Of a DNA stretch of 64,000 bases, positions 43,402-52,609 are shown piece after piece. The DNA is from an uncultured Oscillibacter sp. (lineage in GTDB: Bacteria; Bacillota; Clostridia; Oscillospirales; Oscillospiraceae). The notes under the pieces are model-generated. The model saw only the letters and a program-made list of their open reading frames with translations, was not told where the DNA came from and searched no databases. A program made the position numbers and the translations under genes. The DNA lies in the NCBI RefSeq assembly GCF_910579365.1, contig NZ_CAJTUX010000001.1, positions 68,605 to 132,604 of the forward strand, read 5' to 3'. Positions within the stretch are counted from its first letter, which is position 1. Every line of letters begins with the position of its first letter.

Positions 43402-44274
43402 TCAGAAGTGGAAGGCAAACGCCCCCTGAAAGGTATAGTGGACCCGAGAGGCTCCGGCGGCCGCCAAACCCTCCACCGTGATCCGCATATCCTCATTATA
43501 ATAGGTTTTGTCCACGCTGACTACAAGATTTTTCGGCAAAATCATTTTTTGGGTCTCCTCGGAAAAATAGGGCTGCCCGATGCCGTGGTGGGAGAGCTTC
43601 TGCACCTCCGGATGCACCGGCCCGCTGGTCTCCAGGGCCCGGCGCAGCGTCTCGTCGGTGCTGTCTCCGGTAAAGAGGGCAATGGGATTTCCCCGGTGCT
43701 CCAGAAGCCAGATGCTGCTGTCCTCGTTGCAGGAGCGCTTGTGGAGCTCCAGCAGACGGTGAATTTGGCTATCCGTGAGCTCCGGGGCGCAGAGGGCCTG
43801 GGCGGAGCGTACGGAGCGCATGGGGCTGTCCGGCCTGGGGTACAGGCAGCGCAGGGCGCTCTCTCCGAAGGCGAAGGACTTCCCCCAGCAGGAGGGGGAG
43901 GCGGCCAGCTCCGTGCCGCTTTGCCGGAAGTACTGGAAGATGCGGTGATACTCCCGGTAGAACTCCCGGTCGCCGAAGAGGGGATAGACCTTCTCGTGAA
44001 ACACCAGGTCCCCGCAGGGGGCCACCGCCCGCCGGACCGCCACCCGGCCGATCAGCTGATGAAAGCCGCCGAAATGGTCCTGGTGCAGATGGGTCAGAAT
44101 CAGGAGGTCGATTTCGCGAATGCTCCGCTCCTCCAGAAACTCCAGCAGGGGCTGCCGCCCCCGGCAGGAGAGCTCCCCCCCGTCGATGACCACGGTTTTT
44201 TTCCCGTCCTCCGTATCCAGCAGGAGAATCGAGCAGTCTGCACGGCCCACATCCAGCATGTGAAGCTCGCTCAT
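43402..44274 (-). CDS. MBL-fold metallohydrolase (ComEC/Rec2-like domain)
   Basis: A 290-aa soluble hydrolase. THLHQDHFGG (His62, His64, Asp66, His67), FTGDSTDE and LSHHGIGQ supply the two-metal site; the opening MLDVGRADCSILLLD resembles the ComEC C-terminal domain and related phosphodiesterases/nucleases. It has no signal peptide. It overlaps the ATPase gene by 4 bp (ATGA), so it belongs to the importer operon and may process the imported compound, for example by cleaving a phosphodiester. Substrate unknown. Confidence 0.85.
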   Translation of the reverse strand: MSELHMLDVGRADCSILLLDTEDGKKTVVIDGGELSCRGRQPLLEFLEERSIREIDLLILTHLHQDHFGGFHQLIGRVAVRRAVAPCGDLVFHEKVYPLFGDREFYREYHRIFQYFRQSGTELAASPSCWGKSFAFGESALRCLYPRPDSPMRSVRSAQALCAPELTDSQIHRLLELHKRSCNEDSSIWLLEHRGNPIALFTGDSTDETLRRALETSGPVHPEVQKLSHHGIGQPYFSEETQKMILPKNLVVSVDKTYYNEDMRITVEGLAAAGASRVHYTFQGAFAFHF

Positions 44275-45305
44275 ACCGTCAACGTCACCTCGTCTCCGAT
44301 CTGGTACTCGCCATCGCCCCGGTAGCGGATTTCCAATGTGTCTCCTCCGGCCTGACTGCGCAGCATCATCCGCATCTCCGTGCCCTGGTATTCGATCTCA
44401 TAAATGACGGCCCGGACGCCCTCCGCCCCCTTCGGGGCGATGAGCAGGTGCTCCGGCTTCACCGGATATTGCCCCTCCTGGCGGAAGACCTCGGCAATCT
44501 GGGGATTGTGCCACTGGGCCTGGGAGCCGGCGGGACGGAAGGCGTCGCCCTCCCAGGCGCCGGGAATCAGGTTGGACCGGCCCACGAATTTGGCCACAAA
44601 GGGCGTGGCGGGGCGGTTGTAAATCTCCCTGGGCGTTCCCACCTGTTCGATCTGGCCGTGGTTCATGACCACAATCCGGTCCGCCAGGGCCAGGGCCTCC
44701 GACTGGTCGTGGGTCACATAAACCACCGTCACGCCGGTTTTCTGGTGAAGCTCTTTGATCTCCCGGCGCATCTCCACCCGCAGCTCCGTGTCCAGGTTGC
44801 TGAGGGGTTCGTCCATCAGCAGCAGGTCCGGGTCCACCGACAGCGCCCGGGCCAGGGCCACCCGCTGCCGCTGCCCGCCGGAAAGCTGGGAGGGCAGCCG
44901 TCTTTCCATGCCGGTAAGGCCCACCATCTCGATGAGCTCCCTCACCCGGCTGTCACAGTTCTCCCGAATCTGGGGGGAGACAAACTTGCTGTTCTTGATG
45001 GGGAACTCCACGTTTTTCTTCACCGACATATGGGGCCACAGGGCATAGGACTGGAAGACCATACTGATGAACCGCTCGTTAGGAGGCAGGACGTAGTCCT
45101 TGTCCGCCACCACCTTCTCCCCGATTCGGATTTCGCCGGAGGTGGGCCGGTTGAAGCCCGCCAGCAGGCGGAGCAGGGTGGTCTTGCCGCAGCCGGAGGG
45201 GCCCAGAATGGCGATGAACTCCCCGGTATCGATGTTCAGGCTGATGTCGTTCAGGGCCCGGAAGCCGTTGAACTCCATGATAATGTTGCGGATTTCCGTA
45301 CTCAT
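44271..45305 (-). CDS. ABC transporter ATP-binding protein (FbpC/PotA type)
   Basis: A 344-aa ATPase. Walker A GPSGCGKTT, Q-loop VFQSYALWPHMSV, signature LSGGQRQRVALARAL, Walker B LLLMDEPLSNLD and H-loop VTHDQSEALALAD are all intact. A C-terminal TOBE-like domain (about 240-344) is typical of ferric-iron, polyamine and 2-aminoethylphosphonate importers. It overlaps both neighbours by 4 bp (permease upstream, MBL hydrolase downstream). Confidence 0.93.
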   Translation of the reverse strand: MSTEIRNIIMEFNGFRALNDISLNIDTGEFIAILGPSGCGKTTLLRLLAGFNRPTSGEIRIGEKVVADKDYVLPPNERFISMVFQSYALWPHMSVKKNVEFPIKNSKFVSPQIRENCDSRVRELIEMVGLTGMERRLPSQLSGGQRQRVALARALSVDPDLLLMDEPLSNLDTELRVEMRREIKELHQKTGVTVVYVTHDQSEALALADRIVVMNHGQIEQVGTPREIYNRPATPFVAKFVGRSNLIPGAWEGDAFRPAGSQAQWHNPQIAEVFRQEGQYPVKPEHLLIAPKGAEGVRAVIYEIEYQGTEMRMMLRSQAGGDTLEIRYRGDGEYQIGDEVTLTV

Positions 45306-47023
45306 GCAGCGTTCCTCCCTTTATAGCGTCTGAGAATGACGGCGATTCCCTGGTAAAGCAGGACCAGGACCAGAATGGTCAGGCACACCACGGACGACAG
45401 CGCGCAGGCGTAGGTCGTGTAGCCCGCGGAGGTGTAGTTGTAGATGACGACGCCCAGCGTCTCCGACCCGGCGGACCACAGCAGGGACGAGGTGGTCAGC
45501 TCGGTCAGCGCGTTGAGGAACACCAGTCCCATGCCGGAGAGGGTGGCGGGGAAGATCAGCGGGAGGATAACCGAGAGCCACTTTTTCCAGAACCCCGCGC
45601 CGCAGATTTCCGCCGCCTCCTCCATGGAAAGGTCCATTTGCAGGATGCCCGTGGTGCTGTTGCGGATTTGCAGGGACGTGAAGCGCACCACATAGGACAC
45701 CAGCAGCATGAAGACGGTGGCGTAGATGGTCTTGTTGATGATGGGCAGAGGGCTGGCCCAGGTGAGGATCAGCGCCAGACCCAGGATAATGCCGGGAATG
45801 GAGTAAGGTACGGAAATGACGCTCTCCACCAGCCGGACCAGCCGGGATGGGCGGCGCACCATCAGATAGGCCACGATGGTGCCGATAATCACGCAGATGC
45901 CCGCCGTGGAGAAGCTGAGGACCAGGCTGTTTTGGATGGCGTGGAAGCTCTTGGGATTGTGGAAGACAAAGGCGAAGTTCTCCAGGGTCATGTTATCCGG
46001 GCCATAGCCGCCGCCCACGCCCTTCATGAAGGAGGTGAGAATCAGCGTCAGCAGGGGGACGAAGTTGATAATGAAGATGGCCAGCCAGATCAGCCCCTCC
46101 GCCAGCAGCCGCTTTCCGTGGAGGAAGAACCGGGGACTCATGTCCTCCAGGTCCGTCTGCATGGTTTGGAAGAGCTTGGCCACCCGCCAGAGAATCAGGG
46201 AGGAGAGAACGCCGATGACCCCCAGGATTACGGACTTGGCCGCCGCCTCGCTGAAGTTGTTGCCGGAGAAGGAGATGATGGTCTGATAGATGTCCGTGGA
46301 CAGGACGGTGATGCGGGCCGGGATGCCCAAAAAGGCCACGGTGCCGAAGTTGTCCAGACAGGAGATGAACACCAGCAGCAGCCCGTTGGCGATGCCGGAG
46401 AAGGACATGGGCAGCGTCACCTTGAAGAAGGTCTTCACCTTGTCGCAGCCGGAGACGGCGGCGGCAAGCTCCATGTCTGTGGAGATTTTCCGGAAGGTGG
46501 TCAGCGTCAGCGTGTAGATCAGGGGGTACTTGGTGACGGAGAACACGAAGATGATGCCCCAGTAAGAGTAGATGTTGGGCATCGTGATGCCGGGAATCAC
46601 GCCGCGCAGGGCCGTGGCCACAATGCCGCTTTTGGCGAAGAACTGCATCCAGGCCAGGGTGATGATATAGCCGGGAATAATCAGGGGCAGCAGCAGCGCG
46701 TAGTGAATGAGCTTCTTCCCCCGGATGTCCGCGTAGGCCACGAAGTAGGCCATGACGACGCCGATGAGGGACGCGAAGAAGGAGGAGAGCAAATTGATAT
46801 ACAGCGTATCCCAGATGACCTTCAAGGTCTTGGGGTCCCGCAGCAGCTGGGAGAACATCCCCAGGCTGAGCTTGCCGTCCACCTGAACGGCCATAACCGC
46901 CAGCTTGCAGATCGGCAGGAAGAACAGCCCGAACACCGCCAGAAGACCAAAGACCGCCAGCACGTATATCGGCAGCTTCCGGGAGGAGAAGGGGCCGCAG
47001 TTCGGAGAGCGCATGGTTGGCAT
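45302..47023 (-). CDS. ABC transporter permease, two fused permease domains (FbpB/PhnV type)
   Basis: A 573-aa protein with about 12 membrane helices and two BPD_transp_1 domains, each with an EAA loop (ELAAAVSGCDKVKTFFKVTLP and EEAAEICGAGFWKKWLSVILP). The ATG at 47023 (GAGAGG upstream) is preferred over upstream in-frame ATGs at 47041 and 47050, which lack a site. Fused permeases of this kind serve Fe3+ and 2-aminoethylphosphonate-type importers. It follows the binding-protein gene after a 9-bp hairpin. Confidence 0.92.
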   Translation of the reverse strand: MPTMRSPNCGPFSSRKLPIYVLAVFGLLAVFGLFFLPICKLAVMAVQVDGKLSLGMFSQLLRDPKTLKVIWDTLYINLLSSFFASLIGVVMAYFVAYADIRGKKLIHYALLLPLIIPGYIITLAWMQFFAKSGIVATALRGVIPGITMPNIYSYWGIIFVFSVTKYPLIYTLTLTTFRKISTDMELAAAVSGCDKVKTFFKVTLPMSFSGIANGLLLVFISCLDNFGTVAFLGIPARITVLSTDIYQTIISFSGNNFSEAAAKSVILGVIGVLSSLILWRVAKLFQTMQTDLEDMSPRFFLHGKRLLAEGLIWLAIFIINFVPLLTLILTSFMKGVGGGYGPDNMTLENFAFVFHNPKSFHAIQNSLVLSFSTAGICVIIGTIVAYLMVRRPSRLVRLVESVISVPYSIPGIILGLALILTWASPLPIINKTIYATVFMLLVSYVVRFTSLQIRNSTTGILQMDLSMEEAAEICGAGFWKKWLSVILPLIFPATLSGMGLVFLNALTELTTSSLLWSAGSETLGVVIYNYTSAGYTTYACALSSVVCLTILVLVLLYQGIAVILRRYKGRNAA

Positions 47024-47057
47024 ATAGACCTCTCTTTCCATTGTGAACATAAGGGCA

Positions 47058-47088
47058 CGGGCCGCTCTCCGCCTGAGAAAGCGGCCCG
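47058..47088 (-). other. Intra-operon hairpin after the binding-protein gene
   Basis: CGGGCCGCT (47058-47066) pairs with AGCGGCCCG (47080-47088). No T-run follows on the coding strand. It probably stabilises the binding-protein message or lowers permease expression. Confidence 0.6.
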
Positions 47089-47103
47089 CGTTCCGTCAGC
47101 GTT

Positions 47104-48198
47104 TTAGAAGCCGAAGAGCTCCGCAAACTTTGCCTTTTCGTCCTCCCGGACGGCAAAGAGCTCCTTGGCGTCGGAGATCAGGTTTACCCGCTCCTCCACC
47201 GTCAGGCTGCCGGCGGGAACCTCCATGCCCTTGCGGATGGGGGCCTTGCCGATGAGCTCCCGGCCCATGGCCTGCACCTCCTCCGACAGCATGAAGTCGA
47301 GGAAGGCCTGGGCGGCGGGGAGGTTTTTCGTGTTGCTGGTGATGCCGATGGGGTCGGCGGTGGCGGGAACGCCCTCCTTCGGGTAGACGAAGGCCAGGGG
47401 AGAGCCGCTGGCGGCGGCGGAGAGGGCGTTGGAGTCGCAGGCGACGCCATAGGCGTTCTCGCCGGCGGCGACGGAGTTGATGACGCCGCCGTTTCCGTTG
47501 ACCACCATCATCTCGTTGGCCAGCAGACCCTCGTAGAACTTCCAGCCGATGTCCTCCACCCGGGTCAGCTCCAGCAGGGCATTGGCGGCGGTGCCGGCGT
47601 AGAGGGGGTTGGGCATGACGGCGTTGCCCTTGGCCGCGGGCTCCAGCAGGTCAAACCAGCTCTCCGGGGCCTCGGACACCAAGGTGGTGTTGTACACGAT
47701 GCCCATGGCGGCGGGGAAGGTGCCGTAATAGTAGTGCTCCGGGTCCACGAACTCCGTGTAGATGTTCCCCAGCTCCGGGGACTCGTAGGGCTGGAGGAGA
47801 TCGTTGGCCTTCAGGTTTTCAAATGTGGCGGCGTCGGAGACCATGATCAGATCCGCCTGGACGCTGTTGGTCATCTTTTCCGCCAGAATCTTGCTGACGA
47901 CCTCCTCCGTGCCGGAGCGGTAGTACTCCGCCTGCGCGCCGGGATACTTGACGTTGAACTGGGCGCAGACCTCGGAGATGAACGCGTCCTCGGCGGAGGT
48001 GTAGATCATCAGCTTTCCGGTGACGCCGGCGGGCTCCGCCTCGCCGCCGGATTCGGCGGGGGGCGCGTCTCCGCCGTTCGCCGCCGGCGGGTCCGGCTGC
48101 TTTTGGCCGCCGCAGGCGGAGAGCAGTCCAATCAGCAGAAGGAGGACCAGGGACAGGGAGGCTGAGCGGCGGAAGCAAGCAGAGCGGTTTCTTTTCAT
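47104..48198 (-). CDS. ABC transporter substrate-binding lipoprotein (Fe3+/phosphonate type)
   Basis: A 364-aa exported lipoprotein: signal peptide with LLSACGG lipobox, a Pro/Ala/Glu linker, then the fold of FbpA/PhnS-type receptors (KLMIYTSAEDAFISEVCAQF, AEYYRSGTEEVVSKILAE, ADLIMVSDAATFENLK, GIVYNTTLV, PLAFVYPKEGVPATADPIGI). It is first in an operon with fused permease, ATPase, MBL hydrolase and LacI regulator. The exact ligand cannot be read from the sequence. The regulator argues for an organic compound (sugar phosphate, phosphonate or similar) rather than iron. Confidence 0.9.
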   Translation of the reverse strand: MKRNRSACFRRSASLSLVLLLLIGLLSACGGQKQPDPPAANGGDAPPAESGGEAEPAGVTGKLMIYTSAEDAFISEVCAQFNVKYPGAQAEYYRSGTEEVVSKILAEKMTNSVQADLIMVSDAATFENLKANDLLQPYESPELGNIYTEFVDPEHYYYGTFPAAMGIVYNTTLVSEAPESWFDLLEPAAKGNAVMPNPLYAGTAANALLELTRVEDIGWKFYEGLLANEMMVVNGNGGVINSVAAGENAYGVACDSNALSAAASGSPLAFVYPKEGVPATADPIGITSNTKNLPAAQAFLDFMLSEEVQAMGRELIGKAPIRKGMEVPAGSLTVEERVNLISDAKELFAVREDEKAKFAELFGF

Positions 48199-48224
48199 TT
48201 CAGGTTTCTCCTCTCAATCCAAAT

Positions 48225-48238
48225 TGTTCACGTTAACA
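48225..48238. promoter_or_regulatory. LacI-type operator O1
   Basis: TGTTCACGTTAACA is a near-perfect palindrome with the central CG of LacI-family operators. It lies in the leader, about 30-40 bp past the predicted start site, where a bound repressor would act as a roadblock. Confidence 0.6.
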
Positions 48239-48273
48239 TTCTTTTGCTAAAACAAACAAAGAACTATAAAATA

Positions 48274-48302
48274 TATATAACATAATTCGTCGAAACAGTC
48301 AA
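48274..48302 (-). promoter_or_regulatory. Promoter of the ABC/MBL/LacI operon
   Basis: On the minus strand TTGACT (48302-48297) and TATATA (48279-48274) are 17 bp apart. The surrounding 80 bp are very AT-rich. Confidence 0.75.
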
Positions 48303-48519
48303 TCAAAACGCGTATCATTTTATTGCCAAAAAAAGTCTGCGAATTTTGTCGGTTTACACAGTTTCGCGGTTCGTCGGGGACGCAGGGCCAAAGACGCGCA
48401 TAGTCGGAAGGGATATCCTTCCAAAATTCGAAATATTTTCAAGAATAAGCGCTTATTTGGAAAAGTTTCTATGAATTGAGGCCCTGCTCCCCCCACGCTC
48501 TGCCTTCCACTTTTTTCTA

Positions 48520-48533
48520 TGTTCACGTAAACA
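48520..48533. promoter_or_regulatory. LacI-type operator O2
   Basis: TGTTCACGTAAACA matches O1 at 13 of 14 positions, 295 bp further upstream between the operon promoter and the MATE gene. Two copies of one palindrome suggest DNA looping or a second controlled promoter. No gene is seen in 48303-48603. Confidence 0.55.
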
Positions 48534-48603
48534 ATTTTCGGATAGAGAAGCGCCCACCCCCCGGCGGCCAGCCAGGGAATGGGCGAGGAAGGAAACCGTC
48601 CGC

Positions 48604-49986
48604 TCAGGCGCCGGTGGGGCGCAGAAGCCGGATTCTGGGGGGCCTCCGGTCCCGGCTGCGGGGCCGGGTAAGGCGGCGGTAGCAGTACAGGTAGGCGGGC
48701 AGCAGAAACAGGTCCGCCAACACCCAGGCCGCCGGAGAAGCGAAGCAGGCGGCGGCAAAACCCAGGACCGGCACCAGATAAGAGATCACCGCCCGGCCGG
48801 CCAGCTCCAGCACGCCGGCCAGCGTGGCCAGAGGAGAGAAGCCCATGCCCTGGATGAGGAGGCGGAAAATGTTCACCAAGGCCAGGGGGAAGTAGAACAG
48901 GGCAAGGATCAGCAGATACTGCCGGGCCAGGGGCAGCAAGGGGGCGCTGGCCTTGTCCAGGAAGAGCATGTTCAGCGGGTCGGCCCAGATATACAGCGCC
49001 GCCAGGGAAACCACAGCGTACACCGCCCCCAGAAGCACGCAGGCCCGCAGGCCCTGGTGGAGCCGCTCCCAGCGGGCGGAGCCCACGTTCTGCCCGCCGT
49101 AGGTGGCCATGGTGCTGCCCATGGCGTCAAAGGGGCAGGAGAAGAACATGGAGACCTTGCTGGCGGCGGTGACGGCGGTGACGTAGGCGGTTCCCAGACC
49201 GTTGACCGCCGTCTGGATCATGACGCTGCCGATGGCGGTGATGGAGAACTGGAGGCCCATGGGCAGGCCCATCAGACACAGCTCCCCCATCCGGCGGCGG
49301 TTCCAGCGCCAGTCCTCCCGCTCCATGCGGAGAATGGGATAGCCCCGCAGCATCCGGACCAGGCACCCCACCCCGGCCAAAAGCTGGGAGAGCACCGTGG
49401 CCAGCGCCGCGCCGAAGACGTCCAGATGGAACGTGAGGATGAAGACCGCGTCCAGTACAATGTTCAAAAGCGCCGCCGCGCTGAGCCAGATCACCGGCGT
49501 CCGGCTGTCCCCCAGGGAGCGGAGGACGCCGGCGGTGAAATTGTAGAGGAAGTAGGCGGGCAGCCCCGCGAAGATGGTGAGGATGTAGCAGTAGGCCCGC
49601 TGGTAGATTTCCGGAGGCGTCTGCATCCCGGTGAGAATTTCGTTGCAGAAGAGCATTGTGGCAAGGGTCAGCAGCCCGCCGAAGAGCAGGCACAGCCACG
49701 CGCCGCCGGCGACATAGCGCCGCAGCTCCTGGTGGTTTCCCGCGCCGAATTGCTGGGCCACCGGAATGGCGAAGCCTCCGCAGATGCCGATGCAGAAGCC
49801 CACCACCAGGAAATTGACGGACCCGGTGGAGCCCACCGCCGCCAGAGCGCTGCCGCCCAGGGTTTTGCCCACGATGGCCGTGTCCACCAGACTGTAGAAT
49901 TGCTGGAACAGGTTCCCGAACAGAACCGGAATGCCGAAGCTGAGGAGCAGCCGCATGGGGCTGCCGCTGGTCAAGTCTTTTGTCAT
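48604..49986 (-). CDS. MATE-family efflux transporter
   Basis: A 460-aa membrane protein with 12 helices and duplicated MATE halves (PVLFGNLFQQFYSLVDTAIV and its later counterpart around LPMGLQFSITAIGSVMIQ). It exports cationic drugs or metabolites using H+ or Na+. The ATG at 49986 with GCGAGGT upstream gives the family start MTKDLTSGSPM; in-frame extension further upstream is not homologous. It appears monocistronic and has its own promoter. Confidence 0.9.
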   Translation of the reverse strand: MTKDLTSGSPMRLLLSFGIPVLFGNLFQQFYSLVDTAIVGKTLGGSALAAVGSTGSVNFLVVGFCIGICGGFAIPVAQQFGAGNHQELRRYVAGGAWLCLLFGGLLTLATMLFCNEILTGMQTPPEIYQRAYCYILTIFAGLPAYFLYNFTAGVLRSLGDSRTPVIWLSAAALLNIVLDAVFILTFHLDVFGAALATVLSQLLAGVGCLVRMLRGYPILRMEREDWRWNRRRMGELCLMGLPMGLQFSITAIGSVMIQTAVNGLGTAYVTAVTAASKVSMFFSCPFDAMGSTMATYGGQNVGSARWERLHQGLRACVLLGAVYAVVSLAALYIWADPLNMLFLDKASAPLLPLARQYLLILALFYFPLALVNIFRLLIQGMGFSPLATLAGVLELAGRAVISYLVPVLGFAAACFASPAAWVLADLFLLPAYLYCYRRLTRPRSRDRRPPRIRLLRPTGA

Positions 49987-50056
49987 AGAATTACCTCGCT
50001 GTGCGTGTCGGTGAGTGGGGATGGCCTCCGGAATCCACTCCGGAAAACTTCCGTTC

Positions 50057-50084
50057 ATTATAGTTGTTTCGCACAAAAAGGCAA
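50057..50084 (-). promoter_or_regulatory. Promoter of the MATE gene
   Basis: On the minus strand TTGCCT (50084-50079) and a perfect TATAAT (50062-50057) have a 16-bp spacer; start near 50050, leader about 65 nt. Confidence 0.65.
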
Positions 50085-50228
50085 TCCTTATTTTGGATAA
50101 TTTTACGACACTCCGGATGGGAAAACTTTGTGCAAAGTGAGAAGGCGGCAAGCGGCCCGGGAGGGCGGAAGCGAGGCCCGAGGAGGGAAAACCCTTCTGC
50201 CCGTGAGGCTTCAGAGCCTCCGCCAAGG

Positions 50229-50263
50229 AAAGGAGCGGCAGACCGGAAGGCCGCCGCTCCTTT
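50229..50263. terminator. Terminator-like hairpin after the M24 peptidase gene
   Basis: AAAGGAGCGGC (50229-50239) pairs with GCCGCTCCTTT (50253-50263). On the minus strand it follows the TAXI-TRAP/M24 operon by about 20 nt; the T-run is short. Confidence 0.55.
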
Positions 50264-50279
50264 GGCGCTGGGGGTACGG

Positions 50280-51455
50280 TCAGATATAAAGCGAGGGGCT
50301 CGCGTGGGTGAACAGCTCGATGCCGTTTTCCGTGACGGCGAAGGTATCCTCGATGTTGTAAGTATGGCGGCGGGAGCTGTAAAACGGCGTCTCAAAGCAC
50401 ATGACCATGCCGGGCTCAAAGACCCGGGTTTCCTCCGGCGCGATGAAGGGGGCCTCTTCCCCGGAGATGTCGCAGCTGATGGAGTGGCCGAAATGTCCTC
50501 GGATATACTCCTTCATGCCGATGGCCTGTTCCACGCCCCGGAAGATGTCGCACATCCGAACCCCGGGACCGATATGCCGGATTCCCCATTCATAGCCCTT
50601 CCACAAGGCGGCGTACAGCTCCTCCCGCTCGGGCAGGGTGGTGTTGCCCACGGCGAAGGTCCGGCCCAGGTCGGATTTATAGCCGTTGGTATAAGGGCCG
50701 CCGTCCAGGCGGACCAGGTCGCCCCGCATCAAGGGGGTTTCCGCCGGCATCCAGGCCGGAGCAATGCTGGAGCCGAAGGTGTGGGACTGGCTGACCGCCG
50801 TCAGGTCCGGGGCCAGGTCCAGGCAGGTCCGGTGGAAACAGGTGTGCACGTCCGCGTGGGTCATGCCGGGGACGGTGGCCTTCATGGTCTTGTACATGGC
50901 CAGCTCCGACAGCTGGGCGTTGTGCCGCAGAACCTTGATCTCCCAGGGGGTTTTCAGAAGCCGGGCCTCCGCCAGGAGTTTGGAGCAGTCCGCCACCCGG
51001 TCCGCGCCGAACCGTTCCCGCAGGAAGCAGCCGGCCTCGTAGGTGATCCACTTGCTCTGGATGCCCACCCGGACAGGCTTGTCCTGGGGGATGAACTCCG
51101 CCGCCATGCGATAGGTCCGGTTGAGATCAGGCTGAACCTCCTTGGTCATCCCCTCGAAGGCGTAGTCCTCAATGTAAATCCAGACCGGGTACGCCTCAAT
51201 GTGCACCGAGGGGTCGCAGACCTTCTGCGCGGCCATTTTCTCAAACTCGCTGCACACCAGCGTCACCTTCCCGTCGGACGTGACCACGCTGACGGCGTTC
51301 CCTGTCTTCCCGGAGCGGTAGAGACTGCGGGCCGCGAAGCCCGTGCTGTAAAAAACGCCGTCCGCCGAGGTGAGAAGCAGGGCGTCCAGTCCCTGTTGTT
51401 CCATCTGCGCCGTCAGCTTCTCCACAATCCGGCGCTGCTCCCTTCCTTCTATCAT
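50280..51455 (-). CDS. M24-family metallopeptidase (Xaa-Pro peptidase/creatinase fold)
   Basis: A 391-aa cytoplasmic protein. An N-terminal creatinase-like domain (about 1-150) is followed by the pita-bread catalytic domain with all five metal ligands visible: Asp in VRLDGGPY, Asp in YKSDLGRTF, His in GHFGHSI, Glu in CFETPFY and Glu in NIEDTFAV. It may cleave Xaa-Pro peptides, or act as a creatinase-like amidinohydrolase. It is the last gene of the TAXI-TRAP operon, so its substrate is probably what that transporter imports (inference). The start at 51455 has AGGAGAG upstream. Confidence 0.88.
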   Translation of the reverse strand: MIEGREQRRIVEKLTAQMEQQGLDALLLTSADGVFYSTGFAARSLYRSGKTGNAVSVVTSDGKVTLVCSEFEKMAAQKVCDPSVHIEAYPVWIYIEDYAFEGMTKEVQPDLNRTYRMAAEFIPQDKPVRVGIQSKWITYEAGCFLRERFGADRVADCSKLLAEARLLKTPWEIKVLRHNAQLSELAMYKTMKATVPGMTHADVHTCFHRTCLDLAPDLTAVSQSHTFGSSIAPAWMPAETPLMRGDLVRLDGGPYTNGYKSDLGRTFAVGNTTLPEREELYAALWKGYEWGIRHIGPGVRMCDIFRGVEQAIGMKEYIRGHFGHSISCDISGEEAPFIAPEETRVFEPGMVMCFETPFYSSRRHTYNIEDTFAVTENGIELFTHASPSLYI

Positions 51456-51527
51456 AAGGCACTCTCCTTTTTATGCGTTTATGCGTCAAATTCTTGCGTG
51501 AAAAGCACGGGGCCCTTCTGCCCGGGC

Positions 51528-52565
51528 TCACTGCACCAGTCCGATTTCCCGGTAATACCGCTCCGCGCCGGGGTGGAAGGGCAAAAGCTGGTTTTCCAGA
51601 ACCTTCTGCCCCACCTCGCCGGCCTGCGGATGGGCGGCAAGCAGGGTATCGTTGTTCTCGTCGATGGTCTTCACGAAGTCGTAGATCATCTGCTCGTCCG
51701 CGTCGGCCTTGCAGACGTAGACATTGTGTACGCCCACGGTGTTGGCGTCAAAGTCGGACTCGTATTTGTCCTTGCTGATGGTGAACTTCTGGAAGCTGGG
51801 GTTGAGGGCGGTCATCTTATCAATGACCTCGTCGCTCATGGTCAGGATGTTCAGCCCCACGGACAGCGCCGTGTCCTGAATGCTGGTGTTGGGGGTGGAG
51901 GCCACGTGGACGCCGTAGTCCAGGGTGCCGTCCTGAATGGCAACCAGCAGGTCCTTGATGCCCATGATTTCCACCTTGCTAAAGTCGCTCTCCGTCATGC
52001 CGTAGGCCTCCAGCAGGTACTTCCAATAGTAATTCGCCATGGTGCCAGAGGCGACGCCGATCCGCATGCCCCGCAGGTCGGAGAGCTCCTTGGCCCCGGT
52101 GCTCTTGGGGGAGAACTGGGTGATGCTGGTCAGGTAGCTGTTGGTGACATAGCAGAGGGCGTTCTCCGCCTCCGCGACGCCCTCCCACTTGCGCTCCATC
52201 TGGTTGCAGGCAATGGCGTCGTCCAGCATGCAGGAGGCCATCTGGGCATCGTCCGACAGGAGCATATTGATGTTCTCCGCGCCGCCGGTGGTGATCTCCG
52301 GAATGATGGTATACTCCGGGCACGCTTTTCCAAGCAGGGAGCCCAGGGTGCTGACGGTGATGAAGCCCACGCCTGTGGAGGTTCCCGTCGCGATGTGGAT
52401 GTCCTGGGGCGTCCGGACCACCGCGTCCGCCGGTTCCCCGGTCTGGGGGCTGTTCTGGGGCGTGTTGGAAGGCGTGTTCTGGGAGCTGTCCGGCGCGCCG
52501 CCGGAGCAGGCCGTGCAGGTCAGAAGAACCAGGGCGGCCAGCAGAGTGCAGAATCCTTTTTTCAT
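51528..52565 (-). CDS. TAXI-family TRAP transporter solute-binding lipoprotein
   Basis: A 345-aa exported receptor: signal peptide with LTCTACSG lipobox, a Gln/Asn/Pro-rich linker, then the TAXI fold (IHIATGTSTGVGFITVSTLG, TTGGAENINMLLSDDAQMAS, DLRGMRIGVASGTMANYYW, LDYGVHVASTPNTSIQD). It delivers solute to the fused permease encoded 44 nt upstream. TAXI receptors bind dicarboxylates, amino acids or related small acids; the ligand here is not known. Confidence 0.92.
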   Translation of the reverse strand: MKKGFCTLLAALVLLTCTACSGGAPDSSQNTPSNTPQNSPQTGEPADAVVRTPQDIHIATGTSTGVGFITVSTLGSLLGKACPEYTIIPEITTGGAENINMLLSDDAQMASCMLDDAIACNQMERKWEGVAEAENALCYVTNSYLTSITQFSPKSTGAKELSDLRGMRIGVASGTMANYYWKYLLEAYGMTESDFSKVEIMGIKDLLVAIQDGTLDYGVHVASTPNTSIQDTALSVGLNILTMSDEVIDKMTALNPSFQKFTISKDKYESDFDANTVGVHNVYVCKADADEQMIYDFVKTIDENNDTLLAAHPQAGEVGQKVLENQLLPFHPGAERYYREIGLVQ

Positions 52566-52609
52566 AGTGAAACCTCCTTAGTGTTATGTCTCCGGCAGGC
52601 GCCGGGGGA

